Part shown: positions 1 through 8,025 of the stretch, one piece after another | How the letters are laid out: each line of letters begins with the position of its first letter | Position numbering within the stretch: position 1 is the first letter of the stretch | DNA from: Caldilineaceae bacterium | GTDB taxonomy: Bacteria > Chloroflexota > Anaerolineae > Caldilineales > Caldilineaceae | Length of the DNA: 9,225 bases | Reading direction: 5' to 3' | Assembly (NCBI GenBank): GCA_028819675.1 | Contig: JAPPKT010000442.1 | Span: 1 to 9,225, forward strand | Made by a program: the position numbers and the translations under genes | The notes under the pieces: generated by a model | The model's input: only the letters and a program-made list of their open reading frames with translations | The model's database searches: none | Told to the model about the DNA's origin: nothing

Positions 1-563
1 GTGAATCGCTGCCGACGGCTGAGATTGCGGCACAGAACTGGAATGACATCGGCATTTGCACAACGGTCAAGCAGCTGGAGCAGAACCTGTTCCTGACCCA
101 GGCGGCAGCCAACGAGACGCAAGCGATGGTCTGGTGGGCGCACTATCCACGCTGGCCGTGGCACGAGTCCGGCGACTATATCGGACGGGCGTGGCAGCGC
201 CACTATGCCCCGTTGTGGATGGCGTGGTTTGACTGGAATGTCGGAGGCGGAAAGGAAGCATCGGACAACCCGGACGAGACCGATCCTCTGGTCGTGGGTG
301 TCGAACCGCCGCAGACCTACAAGGACTTGCGGAGGCTACAGACCGAGCTTTTCGCTACGTCGGATGCATCAGAGCACGAGAGGATTTGGGGTGAGATGAT
401 CGCGATCTTCCGTGACAACCACTTCTGGATTTCCGCGTCCGACCCGTTGAAGAATCCTCTGGTCGTAAGCGCGGGACTTGGAAACGTGGCCAAGAGAGGA
501 TTCCAGATCCAGTCTGCCAACGAGGCAGAGTTCTACTTCTGGCAGGATGAGAGCCGACGCTGA
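1..563 (+). CDS. Family 5 ABC transporter substrate-binding protein, C-terminal fragment
   Basis: The reading frame is open from base 3 to the TGA at 561-563, so the gene begins upstream of the window and about 186 C-terminal residues are visible. This part matches the closing lobe of SBP_bac_5 (peptide/nickel type) binding proteins. The early stretch around EIAAQNWNDIGICTTVKQLE resembles the conserved segment in which the protein models a substrate site. Next comes a Trp/Tyr-rich stretch with YAPLW, then the terminal helix in which LRRLQTELFATSDASEHERI precedes a final beta strand. The ATG at 126 is internal, because homologous sequence continues upstream of it. Such proteins are exported and capture the ligand outside the membrane for the permeases that follow. 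The signal peptide and ligand-contact regions are outside the window, so the ligand (peptide, sugar or other) cannot be read. The aromatic-rich C-terminus resembles the long binding proteins common in Chloroflexota; that comparison is from memory. Confidence 0.88.
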   Translation, partial: ESLPTAEIAAQNWNDIGICTTVKQLEQNLFLTQAAANETQAMVWWAHYPRWPWHESGDYIGRAWQRHYAPLWMAWFDWNVGGGKEASDNPDETDPLVVGVEPPQTYKDLRRLQTELFATSDASEHERIWGEMIAIFRDNHFWISASDPLKNPLVVSAGLGNVAKRGFQIQSANEAEFYFWQDESRR

Positions 564-584
564 TTTCGGCATATGGAATGACCG

Positions 585-609
585 GGGGGGCGGGCGCGGC
601 CCGCCCCCC
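585..609 (+). promoter_or_regulatory. GC-only hairpin between binding-protein and permease genes
   Basis: A perfect 10-base stem of only G and C (585-594 paired with 600-609) closes a 5-base loop, starting 22 bases after the binding-protein stop codon. No T-run follows, so it is not a canonical intrinsic terminator. In importer operons a hairpin at this point often protects the upstream mRNA or partly terminates transcription, so that the binding protein is made in excess of the membrane subunits. That role is inferred here. The rest of the 564-708 gap shows only the ribosome binding site of the next gene; I could not identify a promoter. Confidence 0.55.
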
Positions 610-708
610 GAACCACCGCCACGATTCGGGCAATACGCACGACGGAAATTCGTAGCACCAGCAGGTTTCTTGAGTTCTCCCCACAGGTACTGACAGGGAA
701 GGGAGTCA

Positions 709-1707
709 ATGCTTACACAGTACATTGGCAGACGACTTCTGCTGTTAATCCCGTTGATCTTACTCATCTCCGTCATATCGTTCGTACTGATCCAACTGCC
801 GCCGGGGGACATTCTGAACATGGAGGTCCTGCGACTGCGGTCGGCGGGTACGCAGGTATCCGAGGAGGAGGTCGAGGCGTTGCGGCAACTTTACGGGCTG
901 GACAAGTCGATGCCGGAACAGTACTGGCTTTGGATAACAAACATCCTGTTCAAAGGCAATTTCGGGACTTCGTTCACCTACGTCAAGTCGGTAAGCGAGA
1001 TCCTGGCGGCACGCGTTCCTCTGACGGCGGCGGTGTCGGTGTTGACCGCGGTTTTCGTATGGGTGACGGCGGTGCCGATTGGTGTCTACTCGGCAACGCA
1101 TCAGTACTCACTGGTCGACTATTTCTGGACGTTTATCTCGTTTATTGGCGTTGCGACACCAGGTTTTTTGCTGGCGCTGATCTTTTTGTGGCTGGCATTT
1201 GTCTGGTTCGACATTTCGGCAATCGGTCTGTTTTCGCAACAGTATGAGACCGCGCCCTGGAGCTGGGGGAAGTTGGTGAACATGCTTCAGCACATCTGGG
1301 TGCCGATTGTCATTATCGGTATGGCAAATACGGCGGGGATGATGCGCACGATGCGGGGGATGATGCTGGACGAATTGAACAAGCAGTATGTCATCACGGC
1401 ACGTTCCAAAGGTTTGACTGAGACGCGGCTTCTAGTCAAATATCCGGTGCGGACTTCGATGAACCCCGTATTCAGCACAATCGGTTGGATGTTACCGGGG
1501 ATAATCTCGGGTGAGGTGCTGGTTTCGATGGTGCTAAACATCCCGACGACGGGACCGGTGCTGTTGCAGGCCCTTTTGAACCAGGACATGTTTCTAGCAG
1601 GCAGCATCGTGTTCATTCTGAGTATCTTGACCGTGGTCGGCACCCTGGTCTCCGATATCCTGCTGGTGTGGCTGGATCCGCGTATCCGCTATGAGGGTGT
1701 AGCCTGA
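709..1707 (+). CDS. Dpp/Opp-type ABC transporter permease, DppB-like
   Basis: This is one of the two membrane subunits of the importer, and its 332 residues are the usual length for the family. The N-terminus (basic YIGRR, then a hydrophobic helix at about 10-30 and PPGD) and the [13 protein letters not shown] segment are typical of DppB/OppB. Further hydrophobic segments lie near 104-128, 137-163, 196-212, 255-278 and 298-320, giving six helices. The cytoplasmic EAA-type coupling loop that docks on the ATPases is seen around 214-247, with [10 protein letters not shown] at its core. The protein ends with the family's [16 protein letters not shown] pattern. The ATG at 709 is preceded by a purine-rich GGAAGGGAG site. 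Its stop overlaps the start of the next gene (TGATG), which implies translational coupling. The substrate is not evident from the permease; dipeptides, oligopeptides, glutathione and other solutes are all known in this family. Confidence 0.95.
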   Translation: MLTQYIGRRLLLLIPLILLISVISFVLIQLPPGDILNMEVLRLRSAGTQVSEEEVEALRQLYGLDKSMPEQYWLWITNILFKGNFGTSFTYVKSVSEILAARVPLTAAVSVLTAVFVWVTAVPIGVYSATHQYSLVDYFWTFISFIGVATPGFLLALIFLWLAFVWFDISAIGLFSQQYETAPWSWGKLVNMLQHIWVPIVIIGMANTAGMMRTMRGMMLDELNKQYVITARSKGLTETRLLVKYPVRTSMNPVFSTIGWMLPGIISGEVLVSMVLNIPTTGPVLLQALLNQDMFLAGSIVFILSILTVVGTLVSDILLVWLDPRIRYEGVA

Positions 1708-2864
1708 TGAGCGAAAACGTCCAACAGGAAGAAGAGATGGGGGCCGTACAAAGGGTTTCCGCAGAGGATCCCAGCCGCGAGAAACAGGCGCTGTATACGG
1801 CTTCGCAATCGCAGCTGATCTGGCGGCGATTCAAGAGGCACAAGCTTGCGCAGGCTTCGATGGTCATTCTGGGGCTCCTTTATCTGGTTGCTGCGCTGGG
1901 TGAGTTTATTGCACCGTACGATACGAAGCATGACTTCAAGGGGTTCGTGTACGCGCCGCCGGCCAAGATCCATCTCTTTGACGAGAATGGTTTTGCCGGT
2001 CCGTTCGTTTACGGGTTGAAGGGGGGGCGCGATGAACAGTACAACCGGGTATTTGCGGAGGTGAAGGAAGAGAAGTACCCTGTACGGTTCTTTGTGCGCG
2101 GTGATCCGTACAAGATGTGGGGTCTGTTTGAGACGGACCGCCATCTCTTTGGGGTAGCAGAGGAAGGGCAGATCTTTCTGTTCGGGACGGACCGGCTGGG
2201 GCGAGACCTGTTTTCGCGGGTAATCTACGGAACGCGCATTTCGCTGACGATTGGGCTGGTGGGCGTCTTTCTCAGTTTTGTATTTGGGTTGGTGATTGGT
2301 GGCATCTCGGGGTATTTCGGCGGGGTAACGGATGAGGTCATTCAGCGACTGATCGATCTGCTCGTCTCGATTCCGCAGTTGCCGCTGTGGATGGCACTGG
2401 CGGCGGCGGTACCCCGGGACTGGGACTCCATTCAGACCTACTTTGCGATTACAATCGTACTCTCGATCGTGGGCTGGGCGGGCCTGGCGCGGACGGTGCG
2501 CGGGCGCCTGCTATCGTTACGGGAAGAGGATTTTACAATTGCGGCGCGCGTATCCGGCGTCGGCGAGTGGCGAATCATCACAAAGCACCTGTTGCCGCTC
2601 TTTGCGAGCTATATCGTGGTGGCGATCACGCTTGCCGTTCCCGGCATGATAATCGGTGAAACGAGCCTCAGTTTCATCGGTCTGGGAATCCAGCCGCCCG
2701 CGGTCAGTTGGGGCACCCTCCTGCAGGACGCGCAGATGATCGCGAACGTTGCCCTCCATCCCTGGATGCTGATTCCGGCGCTGTTTGTGATTGTAACCGT
2801 GCTCATGTTCAATTTTCTGGGCGATGGACTGCGGGATGCGGCAGACCCATACTCGATGACATAG
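1707..2864 (+). CDS. Dpp/Opp-type ABC transporter permease, DppC-like, with long external loop
   Basis: This is the second membrane subunit, pairing with the upstream permease. The 385 residues are well above the roughly 300 usual for DppC/OppC. A charged cytoplasmic N-terminus (1-48) leads to a first helix (about 51-69) ending in the family's APY motif. An extended external segment at 71-157 follows, rich in aromatic and charged residues and containing DPYKMWGL. The conserved [20 protein letters not shown] then appears at 160-179. Remaining helices lie near 176-200, 216-236, 245-262, 301-318 and 355-373. The EAA coupling loop is at about 266-300 ([10 protein letters not shown]). The [17 protein letters not shown] motif at 320-336 is strongly diagnostic. 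The extra length is almost all in the external loop, which could contact the binding protein; I believe similar long loops occur in other Chloroflexota transporters. A 7-G run lies at 2021-2027 and the frame is intact. Confidence 0.94.
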   Translation: MSENVQQEEEMGAVQRVSAEDPSREKQALYTASQSQLIWRRFKRHKLAQASMVILGLLYLVAALGEFIAPYDTKHDFKGFVYAPPAKIHLFDENGFAGPFVYGLKGGRDEQYNRVFAEVKEEKYPVRFFVRGDPYKMWGLFETDRHLFGVAEEGQIFLFGTDRLGRDLFSRVIYGTRISLTIGLVGVFLSFVFGLVIGGISGYFGGVTDEVIQRLIDLLVSIPQLPLWMALAAAVPRDWDSIQTYFAITIVLSIVGWAGLARTVRGRLLSLREEDFTIAARVSGVGEWRIITKHLLPLFASYIVVAITLAVPGMIIGETSLSFIGLGIQPPAVSWGTLLQDAQMIANVALHPWMLIPALFVIVTVLMFNFLGDGLRDAADPYSMT

Positions 2865-2909
2865 ATGCTGTTGCGGCGCGGAAAACAGTCACAGGGCAAT
2901 CGAGAGCAC

Positions 2910-3962
2910 ATGGCCCACGACTTGATACTTGAAGTCAAGAACCTGATGACCCATTTCCACCTGCACGAAGGCATCGTGCGGGCGGTCGACGGTGTGTCGT
3001 TTAACGTCCGGCGCGGCCAGACTTTAGGCATCATTGGTGAGAGCGGTTGCGGGAAATCGGTGACGGTGCATTCGATTCTACGCCTCGTCCCGTCGCCGCC
3101 GGGCAACATTGTGGACGGACAGATCTTGTTGCACCAGGGCGAGAACGGGAAGGACCCTGGTGCGATCGACCTGGCCCAGTTGGACCCGCGCGGGGCTCAA
3201 ATCCGTACGATTCGGGGCGCCGAGATCAGCATGGTCTTCCAGGAGCCGATGACTTCGTTCGGCCCTATGCACACGATTGGGAACCAGATAATCGAGACCA
3301 TACTGCTTCACCAGGAGGGCGTGGAAAGTTCCGATGCGCGTGAACTGGCGGTCGAGAATCTGCGACGGGTTGGCATTCCGCGGGCGGAACAGATTGTGGA
3401 CGCCTATCCACACCAGCTGAGCGGCGGGATGAGACAGCGGGCAATGATTGCGATGGCGCTTTCGTGTACGCCGCGACTTCTGATCGCGGATGAGCCGACG
3501 ACTGCGCTGGACGTTACGATTCAGGCTCAGATTCTGGAACTGCTGACGGCCTTGCAGCAAGAGGTGGGTATGGCCGTCATCTTCATTACGCACAATTTGG
3601 GCGTGATTGCCGAAGTCGCGGATGAAGTGGCGGTCATGTACCTGGGGCGCATTGTCGAACAGGCCAGTGTGAACGAGCTGTTCGACAACCCGCGGCATCC
3701 CTATACGCAAGGGCTACTGAATTCGATTCCGCACATTGACGAGGAGAAGCTGCCACGGCTGCGGGCGATCGAAGGCGTTGTTCCTGACCCGTATGAGATA
3801 CCCAGCGGCTGTGCCTTCAGTGACCGCTGTCCGAGCTTTATGCCGGGAACGTGCGACAGGGCGATGCCGGAGCTGGATGAGACAGTGCCCGGTCATCGCG
3901 TGCGCTGCTTTTTGTACTCAGACGTCGAAGAGAGGCTGACCGAGGAAGAACATGGCGGATGA
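2910..3962 (+). CDS. Dpp/Opp-type ABC transporter ATP-binding protein, DppD-like
   Basis: This is the first of two ATPases that power the importer at the cytoplasmic face. With the ATG at 2910 it has 350 residues and starts [16 protein letters not shown], which fits the family N-terminus. The in-frame ATG at 2865, directly after the previous stop, would add 15 non-conserved basic residues and has no visible ribosome binding site, so I prefer 2910 (weak GAGAG upstream). Motifs in 2910 numbering are Walker A GESGCGKS 43-50, Q-loop Q111, signature LSGGMRQR 170-177, Walker B LLIADEP 190-196, D-loop ALD 199-201 and H-loop H228. After the ATPase core comes the oligopeptide-transporter C-terminal domain ([12 protein letters not shown]), with a cysteine pattern C-x5-C-x7-C-x17-C. 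In related dipeptide transporters such cysteines are reported to hold an iron-sulfur cluster. The gene overlaps the next by 11 bases. Confidence 0.94.
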   Translation: MAHDLILEVKNLMTHFHLHEGIVRAVDGVSFNVRRGQTLGIIGESGCGKSVTVHSILRLVPSPPGNIVDGQILLHQGENGKDPGAIDLAQLDPRGAQIRTIRGAEISMVFQEPMTSFGPMHTIGNQIIETILLHQEGVESSDARELAVENLRRVGIPRAEQIVDAYPHQLSGGMRQRAMIAMALSCTPRLLIADEPTTALDVTIQAQILELLTALQQEVGMAVIFITHNLGVIAEVADEVAVMYLGRIVEQASVNELFDNPRHPYTQGLLNSIPHIDEEKLPRLRAIEGVVPDPYEIPSGCAFSDRCPSFMPGTCDRAMPELDETVPGHRVRCFLYSDVEERLTEEEHGG

Positions 3963-4986
3963 CAACGAGCTCTTGCTCGAGGTCAATGACCTGAGAATGT
4001 ACTTTCCCATTCAGAAGGGACTGCTGCGGCGCACCACGGGATATGTCAAGGCCGTTGACGGGGTCAGTTTGTCGATCAGAAAGGGCGAGACGCTGGGGCT
4101 GGTCGGGGAAAGCGGGTGCGGTAAGACGACGACCGGCCGCTGTATCGTGCGCGTTTACCAGCCAACCGGCGGCGAAATCGTTTTCCATGACGAAGGCGAG
4201 GCAGTCGACATAAACCGGCTGACGAGGCAGGAGCTCAAGGCCTTTCGTCGAAACATGCAGATGATCTTTCAGGATCCCTTCTCGTCTCTGAACCCGCGGA
4301 TGACGGTGCTGGAGCTGGTGGGGGAGCCGCTGCTGGCACATGGGATCGCACGCGGCCAGGCGTTGGAGGACCGGGTCGCAGAGATGGTGAGAGCGGTGGG
4401 GCTGCGGGTCGAACATCTGCCACGCTATCCGCACAGCTTCAGCGGCGGGCAGCGTCAGCGGATTGGCATTGCGCGTGCGCTGGTGCAGCGCCCCAAACTG
4501 GTGGTCTGCGACGAGCCGGTTTCCGCCCTGGACGTATCGGTCCAGTCACAGGTCGTCAATCTGTTGCAGGATCTGCAGTCGGACCTGGATCTGACCTATC
4601 TATTTGTTGCGCACGACATGAGCGTTGTGCGGCAGGTCAGCAACCGGATTGCGGTGATGTATGTTGGCAAATTGGTCGAGGTTGCGGAGTCGGAGGAGTT
4701 GCTGCGCAATCCCAAGCACCCTTACAGCGAGACGTTGCTTTCGGCTGTGCCGCGCCCGAATCCGCATCACCACATGCAGCGGCTGAACCTGGAAGGCGAG
4801 CCGGCGGACCCGGCCAACGCACCGCCGGGCTGCGTGTTTCACCCGCGTTGCCGCTATATGGAGGAAGTCTGCCAGACGGACGTGCCGCCCCTGATAGAGT
4901 TGACGCCGGGCCACCATGTTGCATGTCACTTTGCCGACTCCCTAGAACTGCAGGGGATCGATCCCTCGCGCTCTCCCCAAGCCTGA
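3952..4986 (+). CDS. Dpp/Opp-type ABC transporter ATP-binding protein, DppF-like
   Basis: This is the second ATPase, expected to form a heterodimer with the DppD-like protein. All the motifs are complete: Walker A GESGCGKT 52-59, Q-loop Q106 in [12 protein letters not shown], signature FSGGQRQR 162-169, Walker B LVVCDEP 182-188, D-loop SALD 190-193 and H-loop H220. The [16 protein letters not shown] stretch near 24-39 is typical of OppF/DppF rather than DppD. The C-terminal oligopeptide domain ([12 protein letters not shown]) carries the cysteine series C-x5-C-x6-C-x17-C. At 344 residues the length is normal. The ATG at 3952 lies inside the end of the preceding gene, 6 bases after a GAGG ribosome binding site at 3942-3945, so translation of the two ATPases is probably coupled. 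A 43-base gap follows before the first enzyme gene, with no terminator-like hairpin seen, so the enzymes may share the transcript. Confidence 0.94.
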   Translation: MADDNELLLEVNDLRMYFPIQKGLLRRTTGYVKAVDGVSLSIRKGETLGLVGESGCGKTTTGRCIVRVYQPTGGEIVFHDEGEAVDINRLTRQELKAFRRNMQMIFQDPFSSLNPRMTVLELVGEPLLAHGIARGQALEDRVAEMVRAVGLRVEHLPRYPHSFSGGQRQRIGIARALVQRPKLVVCDEPVSALDVSVQSQVVNLLQDLQSDLDLTYLFVAHDMSVVRQVSNRIAVMYVGKLVEVAESEELLRNPKHPYSETLLSAVPRPNPHHHMQRLNLEGEPADPANAPPGCVFHPRCRYMEEVCQTDVPPLIELTPGHHVACHFADSLELQGIDPSRSPQA

Positions 4987-5029
4987 AAGGTACACTGGGC
5001 TCCAAACAACATCCCACGAGAGGAAACCC

Positions 5030-5953
5030 ATGGAGAAACTCGTTATCACAGTGACCACGGACTCATCGCTGTCTTTTCCACGAAACCCTTATTTGACGCA
5101 CTGTGACGACACGAAGGGGGTCGCGGAAGAGTACATTCGATCGATGAACGCGGGCGCTACGATTGTGCATACACACGGCCAGTACAGGTCGGACCCGGTG
5201 ATCCAGCCTGACGGCAAGCAGCTTTCGATACCGAATGTCGAGGGTTGGCGGGATATCACGGAACGGGTGCGGGCGGCGGGCGAGCCGATTGTACAGTTCG
5301 GGCTGGCGAGTATGCGACTGGAACAGAAACTGGAGCTGTGGGAGCAGCTCAAGCCGGACATGAGTTCGATCAACTTCAACTCGCATGATGAGTATTTTCA
5401 GCCTGATTCAGACTATGCTCCCGTGCCGATCTACTCGGTGCACCCGATTCCGGAACTCAGAATGTACTCGAGCCTTGCTAAAAAGTATGGCGTGAAGCAG
5501 GAGATTGAGTGCTTCAACACCGGCGCGTATTGGGCGATAGGCAAGATTCGCGGAGGTGACTTCTGGACCGAGGAGGGGGTCAGGGAAATTGAGGAGGACC
5601 TGCTGCCTGAGCCATTGTGGGTGACGCTGTTCTTCGGCTGGGAAGGACAGGGCTGGACGCCGCCGACGGCCAAAGGACTTCAGTATATGGTGGACCATTT
5701 GCCGCCGAGAACGAATTTCAGCATGAGCTGCATGGACCCGCCCAACTACTGGTCGATGGTGGCACACACGATTGCGATCGGAGGCCATGTGCGGGTTGGT
5801 ATGGAAGACTGCCCGTTCGTCGAGGACGGTGTTTACGCAAAAACGAACGCTGAGCTGGTGGAGAAAGCTGTTCGCATCGCGCGCGAGGTTGGCAGAGAGA
5901 TTGCATCGGGAACTGAGGCGAGAGAGATCGTAGGTTTGCCGGCGGCGCGGTAG
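5030..5953 (+). CDS. DUF849 beta-keto acid cleavage enzyme (BKACE / Kce family)
   Basis: BKACE enzymes are zinc TIM-barrel proteins that condense a beta-keto acid with acetyl-CoA and split it into acetoacetate and a new acyl-CoA. The best-known member, Kce, acts on 3-keto-5-aminohexanoate in lysine fermentation; others act on compounds such as dehydrocarnitine. In this 307-residue protein the zinc motif is seen as VHTHG (H47, H49), and the third ligand is probably E259 in VRVGMED. R255 and D260 match the Arg and Asp that serve catalysis in Kce. The family's GGHVRVGMED signature at 251-260 makes the assignment firm. The segment between the two motifs is about 28 residues longer than I recall for Kce, and the N-terminal TTDSSLS lacks the Glu I recall near residue 14 of Kce. 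The substrate is therefore probably different and the product name '3-keto-5-aminohexanoate cleavage protein' should not be taken literally. A strong GAGAGG site (5018-5023) precedes the ATG. Confidence 0.88.
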   Translation: MEKLVITVTTDSSLSFPRNPYLTHCDDTKGVAEEYIRSMNAGATIVHTHGQYRSDPVIQPDGKQLSIPNVEGWRDITERVRAAGEPIVQFGLASMRLEQKLELWEQLKPDMSSINFNSHDEYFQPDSDYAPVPIYSVHPIPELRMYSSLAKKYGVKQEIECFNTGAYWAIGKIRGGDFWTEEGVREIEEDLLPEPLWVTLFFGWEGQGWTPPTAKGLQYMVDHLPPRTNFSMSCMDPPNYWSMVAHTIAIGGHVRVGMEDCPFVEDGVYAKTNAELVEKAVRIAREVGREIASGTEAREIVGLPAAR

Positions 5954-5985
5954 CCGGGAACAGGAACAGTGCAGATGGAGGAGCC

Positions 5986-6834
5986 ATGAAAGGTCTGAGC
6001 TGCAATTCCGGTCTGTTGCACATGTACAGCGTGGAAGAGTCGATCGATATTCTGGCGGACCAGGGATACCAGGCGATCGACATCAGCCTGGAGCTGGCGC
6101 CGCCGTTTATACCCCCACCCAAGCCGCATATGGATTCGGGGGCGGACCCGGCGCGGCGCCGTGCTGTGCGTGACTACGCGCAAAAGGCTGGGATTGCGAT
6201 CGGCGCATTGAACGCGCACACGAATGTGATTCATGGCGACCCGGAGTTGCGGCGGGAGAACACGGAGTTTATTCGCGGCGGGTTGCAGCTGGCGTCGGAT
6301 ATGGAGGTCGCCTACGTGATCAGCGGATGCGGGGTCAAGCTGTTCTACGGGTGGGAGAGCACGTACTGGGACTGGTGCCTGGAGGCGATGCGCGACCTTG
6401 TGGAGGATGCCGAGCGGCTGGGCGTGATGCTTCTGATTGAGGCGGCCAGCCCTTACGGATCGCTGGTACACAATCTTGAACGTTTGCAGAGGCTGCTGTC
6501 AACGCCTGGACTTGAGGGCTTGGGCGTGCTCTTTGACCCGGCACATTACCACGTGCGGGGCGACTCCGTGCTTGACGCCTACCTGGCGCTGGGTGATCGC
6601 GTGAAGCACATGCACGCCAAGGACGCGCGCGGCAACAGCGAGGATTTCGGCTTTCCGCCGCTGGGAGAGGGTGAGATCGATTTTGCCGGCTTGATTACGG
6701 CGATGGTAGGGGGGGGCTTTTCCGGGTATATTTCAATCGAGTATGAAGCGATGGCATGGGGTTACCCCGACAATCCTTTGAAAGTGCTGGCGGATGGCAA
6801 GGCGTTCGTTGAAGGCATTCTCGAAAGGGAATGA
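5986..6834 (+). CDS. Xylose isomerase-like TIM-barrel sugar isomerase/epimerase
   Basis: This 282-residue protein belongs to the IolE/AP-endonuclease-2 superfamily (COG1082 type). The family contains metal-dependent isomerases, epimerases, dehydratases and some hydrolases acting on sugars and hydroxy acids. The barrel pattern is visible: an N-terminal strand with helix (VEESIDILADQGYQAIDIS), then LIEAAS with E152, VLFDPAH with D184 and H187, VKHMHAKD with H208/H210, PLGEGEIDF at 224-232 and YISIEYE with E252. Glu152, Asp184, His210 and Glu252 line up with the four metal ligands of sugar 3-epimerases, so the site looks intact. The exact reaction cannot be read, since close sequence relatives differ in substrate. 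The ATG at 5986 follows a near-ideal GGAGGAG (5977-5983), 32 bases after the BKACE stop, so the two are very likely cotranscribed. An 8-G run at 6709-6716 encodes Gly residues in VGGGF. Confidence 0.85.
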   Translation: MKGLSCNSGLLHMYSVEESIDILADQGYQAIDISLELAPPFIPPPKPHMDSGADPARRRAVRDYAQKAGIAIGALNAHTNVIHGDPELRRENTEFIRGGLQLASDMEVAYVISGCGVKLFYGWESTYWDWCLEAMRDLVEDAERLGVMLLIEAASPYGSLVHNLERLQRLLSTPGLEGLGVLFDPAHYHVRGDSVLDAYLALGDRVKHMHAKDARGNSEDFGFPPLGEGEIDFAGLITAMVGGGFSGYISIEYEAMAWGYPDNPLKVLADGKAFVEGILERE

Positions 6835-6841
6835 GGGCAAG

Positions 6842-6907
6842 ATGCGGCCGGTCCTCATGATGAACCGCTTCTCGTTACAGATGATCAGACTGGAGGCTTC
6901 GCGGTGA
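6842..6907 (+). CDS. Possible 21-codon ORF coupled to the dehydrogenase start
   Basis: The 69-base gap before the dehydrogenase is spanned by an ATG frame of 21 codons (MRPVLMMNRFSLQMIRLEAS then R). A GAGGG sequence at 6833-6837 lies 4 bases upstream of its ATG. Its TGA at 6905-6907 overlaps the dehydrogenase GTG at 6904-6906 in the GTGA arrangement typical of translational coupling. It could act as a leader that delivers ribosomes to the weaker GTG start. An ORF this short can easily arise by chance and has no recognisable homology, so this is only a candidate. Confidence 0.17.
   Translation: MRPVLMMNRFSLQMIRLEASR
6892..6896 (+). promoter_or_regulatory. Ribosome binding site (GGAGG) that fixes a GTG start
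   Basis: A full GGAGG core lies 7 bases before the GTG at 6904. No ATG in this frame sits near the family N-terminus, and translation from the GTG gives MKAAILRAF, the standard beginning of zinc-dependent medium-chain dehydrogenases. The pair therefore settles the start codon. Confidence 0.75.
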
Positions 6908-7953
6908 AAGCTGCCATACTACGCGCGTTCAAACGGCCTTTGGCATGGCAGGAGATTACGACCCCCAGCCCCGAACCAGATGAAGTTCTGGTGCAGGTCA
7001 TGGCCTGCGGCATCGACGGCACGGATCTCAAGCTGCTGGACGGATTCGGCTACACACCGGAACTGCCGTTCATCATGGGGCATGAGGTTGCGGGGGTCGT
7101 CACTGAGGCTGGATACCGGGTGACCGGGTTCGAGGAAGGCGACCGGGTAATCGTTTACAATTTCACGACGTGCGGGAACTGCCTGCCCTGCCGGTCGTTC
7201 CGGGAGCAGATCTGCGTGAACATGGGCGGCGTTCTGGGGGCCAAGGACCGGCACGGCGGATATGCCGAGTACGTGGCGGTACCGGGCCGGCAGTTGGTGC
7301 ACGTTCCTGCAGGCGTGTCGTGGCCGGACGGGGCGGTCTGCTGCGATGCGGGGATGACGGCGTATCATGCCATCGACCGTGCCAGGCTGCGGTTGGGAGA
7401 GTCCGTGCTGGTCGTCGGCGTTGGCGGCGTGGGATCGATCGCGGTCCAGCTGGCTAAAGCGGCTGGGGCTCGTGTTTTCGCGGTCGAGATCTCGGAGGCG
7501 AAGAAGGAGTGGGCGCGTCAGCTGGGGGCAGATGAAGTCCTCGACCCAGAGGACGGTGAACTGCCGGGCGCAGTGCGGGACCTGACAGACGGGCTCGGCG
7601 TTGACTGTGTGATAGACATTGTTGGTCAGACTGAGACGATGGCGGCCGGGGTTGAATCGCTGCGGCATGGAGGGCGGCTGGTCATTGTGGGTTACACGCC
7701 GGACCATTACCCGGTAGAAGGGAAGTACCTGGCCCAGAATGAACTGGAGATCATCGGTACGCGGGCGGGGCGCAAGCAGGACCTGATCGAGGTTTCCCAG
7801 TTGATGGCTGCAGGGAAGATCCGCTCGATCGTCACCCAGACTTTCCCGATGGAAAACGCGAATGAGGCGCTGGCGGTCCTGCGTTCCGGCGACAATATGG
7901 GGAGAATCGTGCTGTTGACGCCGTCCGGGCGGCAGGCGGTGGAGGCGGCATAG
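6904..7953 (+). CDS. Zinc-dependent medium-chain alcohol dehydrogenase (MDR family)
   Basis: This cytoplasmic NAD(P)-dependent dehydrogenase of the threonine/sorbitol/alcohol dehydrogenase type has 349 residues, the normal length. The N-terminal GroES-like domain holds the catalytic zinc residues C35 (CGIDGTD) and H60-E61 (GHEVAG), with D148 (CCDAGMTAYHA) as the likely third protein ligand. The structural zinc lobe is complete, with C90, C93, C96 and C104 in C-x2-C-x2-C-x7-C spacing. The Rossmann domain has GVGGVG at 172-177, and the acidic E195 at the end of the second strand favours NAD over NADP. The protein should therefore oxidise a secondary or primary alcohol. Next to a BKACE, oxidation of a beta-hydroxy acid to a beta-keto acid is an attractive role, but this is inferred only from context. 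The gene starts at GTG with a good GGAGG and sits between the isomerase (69-base gap) and the amidohydrolase (72-base gap). Confidence 0.91.
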   Translation: MKAAILRAFKRPLAWQEITTPSPEPDEVLVQVMACGIDGTDLKLLDGFGYTPELPFIMGHEVAGVVTEAGYRVTGFEEGDRVIVYNFTTCGNCLPCRSFREQICVNMGGVLGAKDRHGGYAEYVAVPGRQLVHVPAGVSWPDGAVCCDAGMTAYHAIDRARLRLGESVLVVGVGGVGSIAVQLAKAAGARVFAVEISEAKKEWARQLGADEVLDPEDGELPGAVRDLTDGLGVDCVIDIVGQTETMAAGVESLRHGGRLVIVGYTPDHYPVEGKYLAQNELEIIGTRAGRKQDLIEVSQLMAAGKIRSIVTQTFPMENANEALAVLRSGDNMGRIVLLTPSGRQAVEAA

Positions 7954-8025
7954 GGCGGCGGCCTAACCAGTCCTTCCAGATCTGCGCAAACCAAGGCCAA
8001 CGTTTCGGCACACTGAGAGTGCACA

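Noticed and set aside
126..563. Free-standing gene of 145 codons starting at the ATG at 126
   Set aside because: The same frame is open to the window edge and the upstream residues also match the binding-protein family, so this is the tail of a larger gene.
585..609. Intrinsic terminator ending the operon after the binding protein
   Set aside because: The stem is strong but is followed by CGAACCACCGCC rather than a T-run, and the permeases obviously continue the same transporter.
355..821. Minus-strand open frames over the binding protein and first permease
   Set aside because: They lie antisense to well-supported genes, have arginine/proline-rich compositions typical of shadow frames in GC-rich DNA, and match no family.
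2865..2909. N-terminal extension of the DppD-like ATPase from the ATG at 2865
   Set aside because: The 15 extra residues do not look like the family, there is no ribosome binding site before that ATG, and the ATG at 2910 gives the usual N-terminus. It remains possible as a coupled start, since it directly abuts the previous stop.
3078..3710. Minus-strand 210-codon frame opposite the DppD-like ATPase
   Set aside because: It is fully antisense to a gene with all ABC motifs and reads as a shadow (many His, Arg and Asn from reversed codons).
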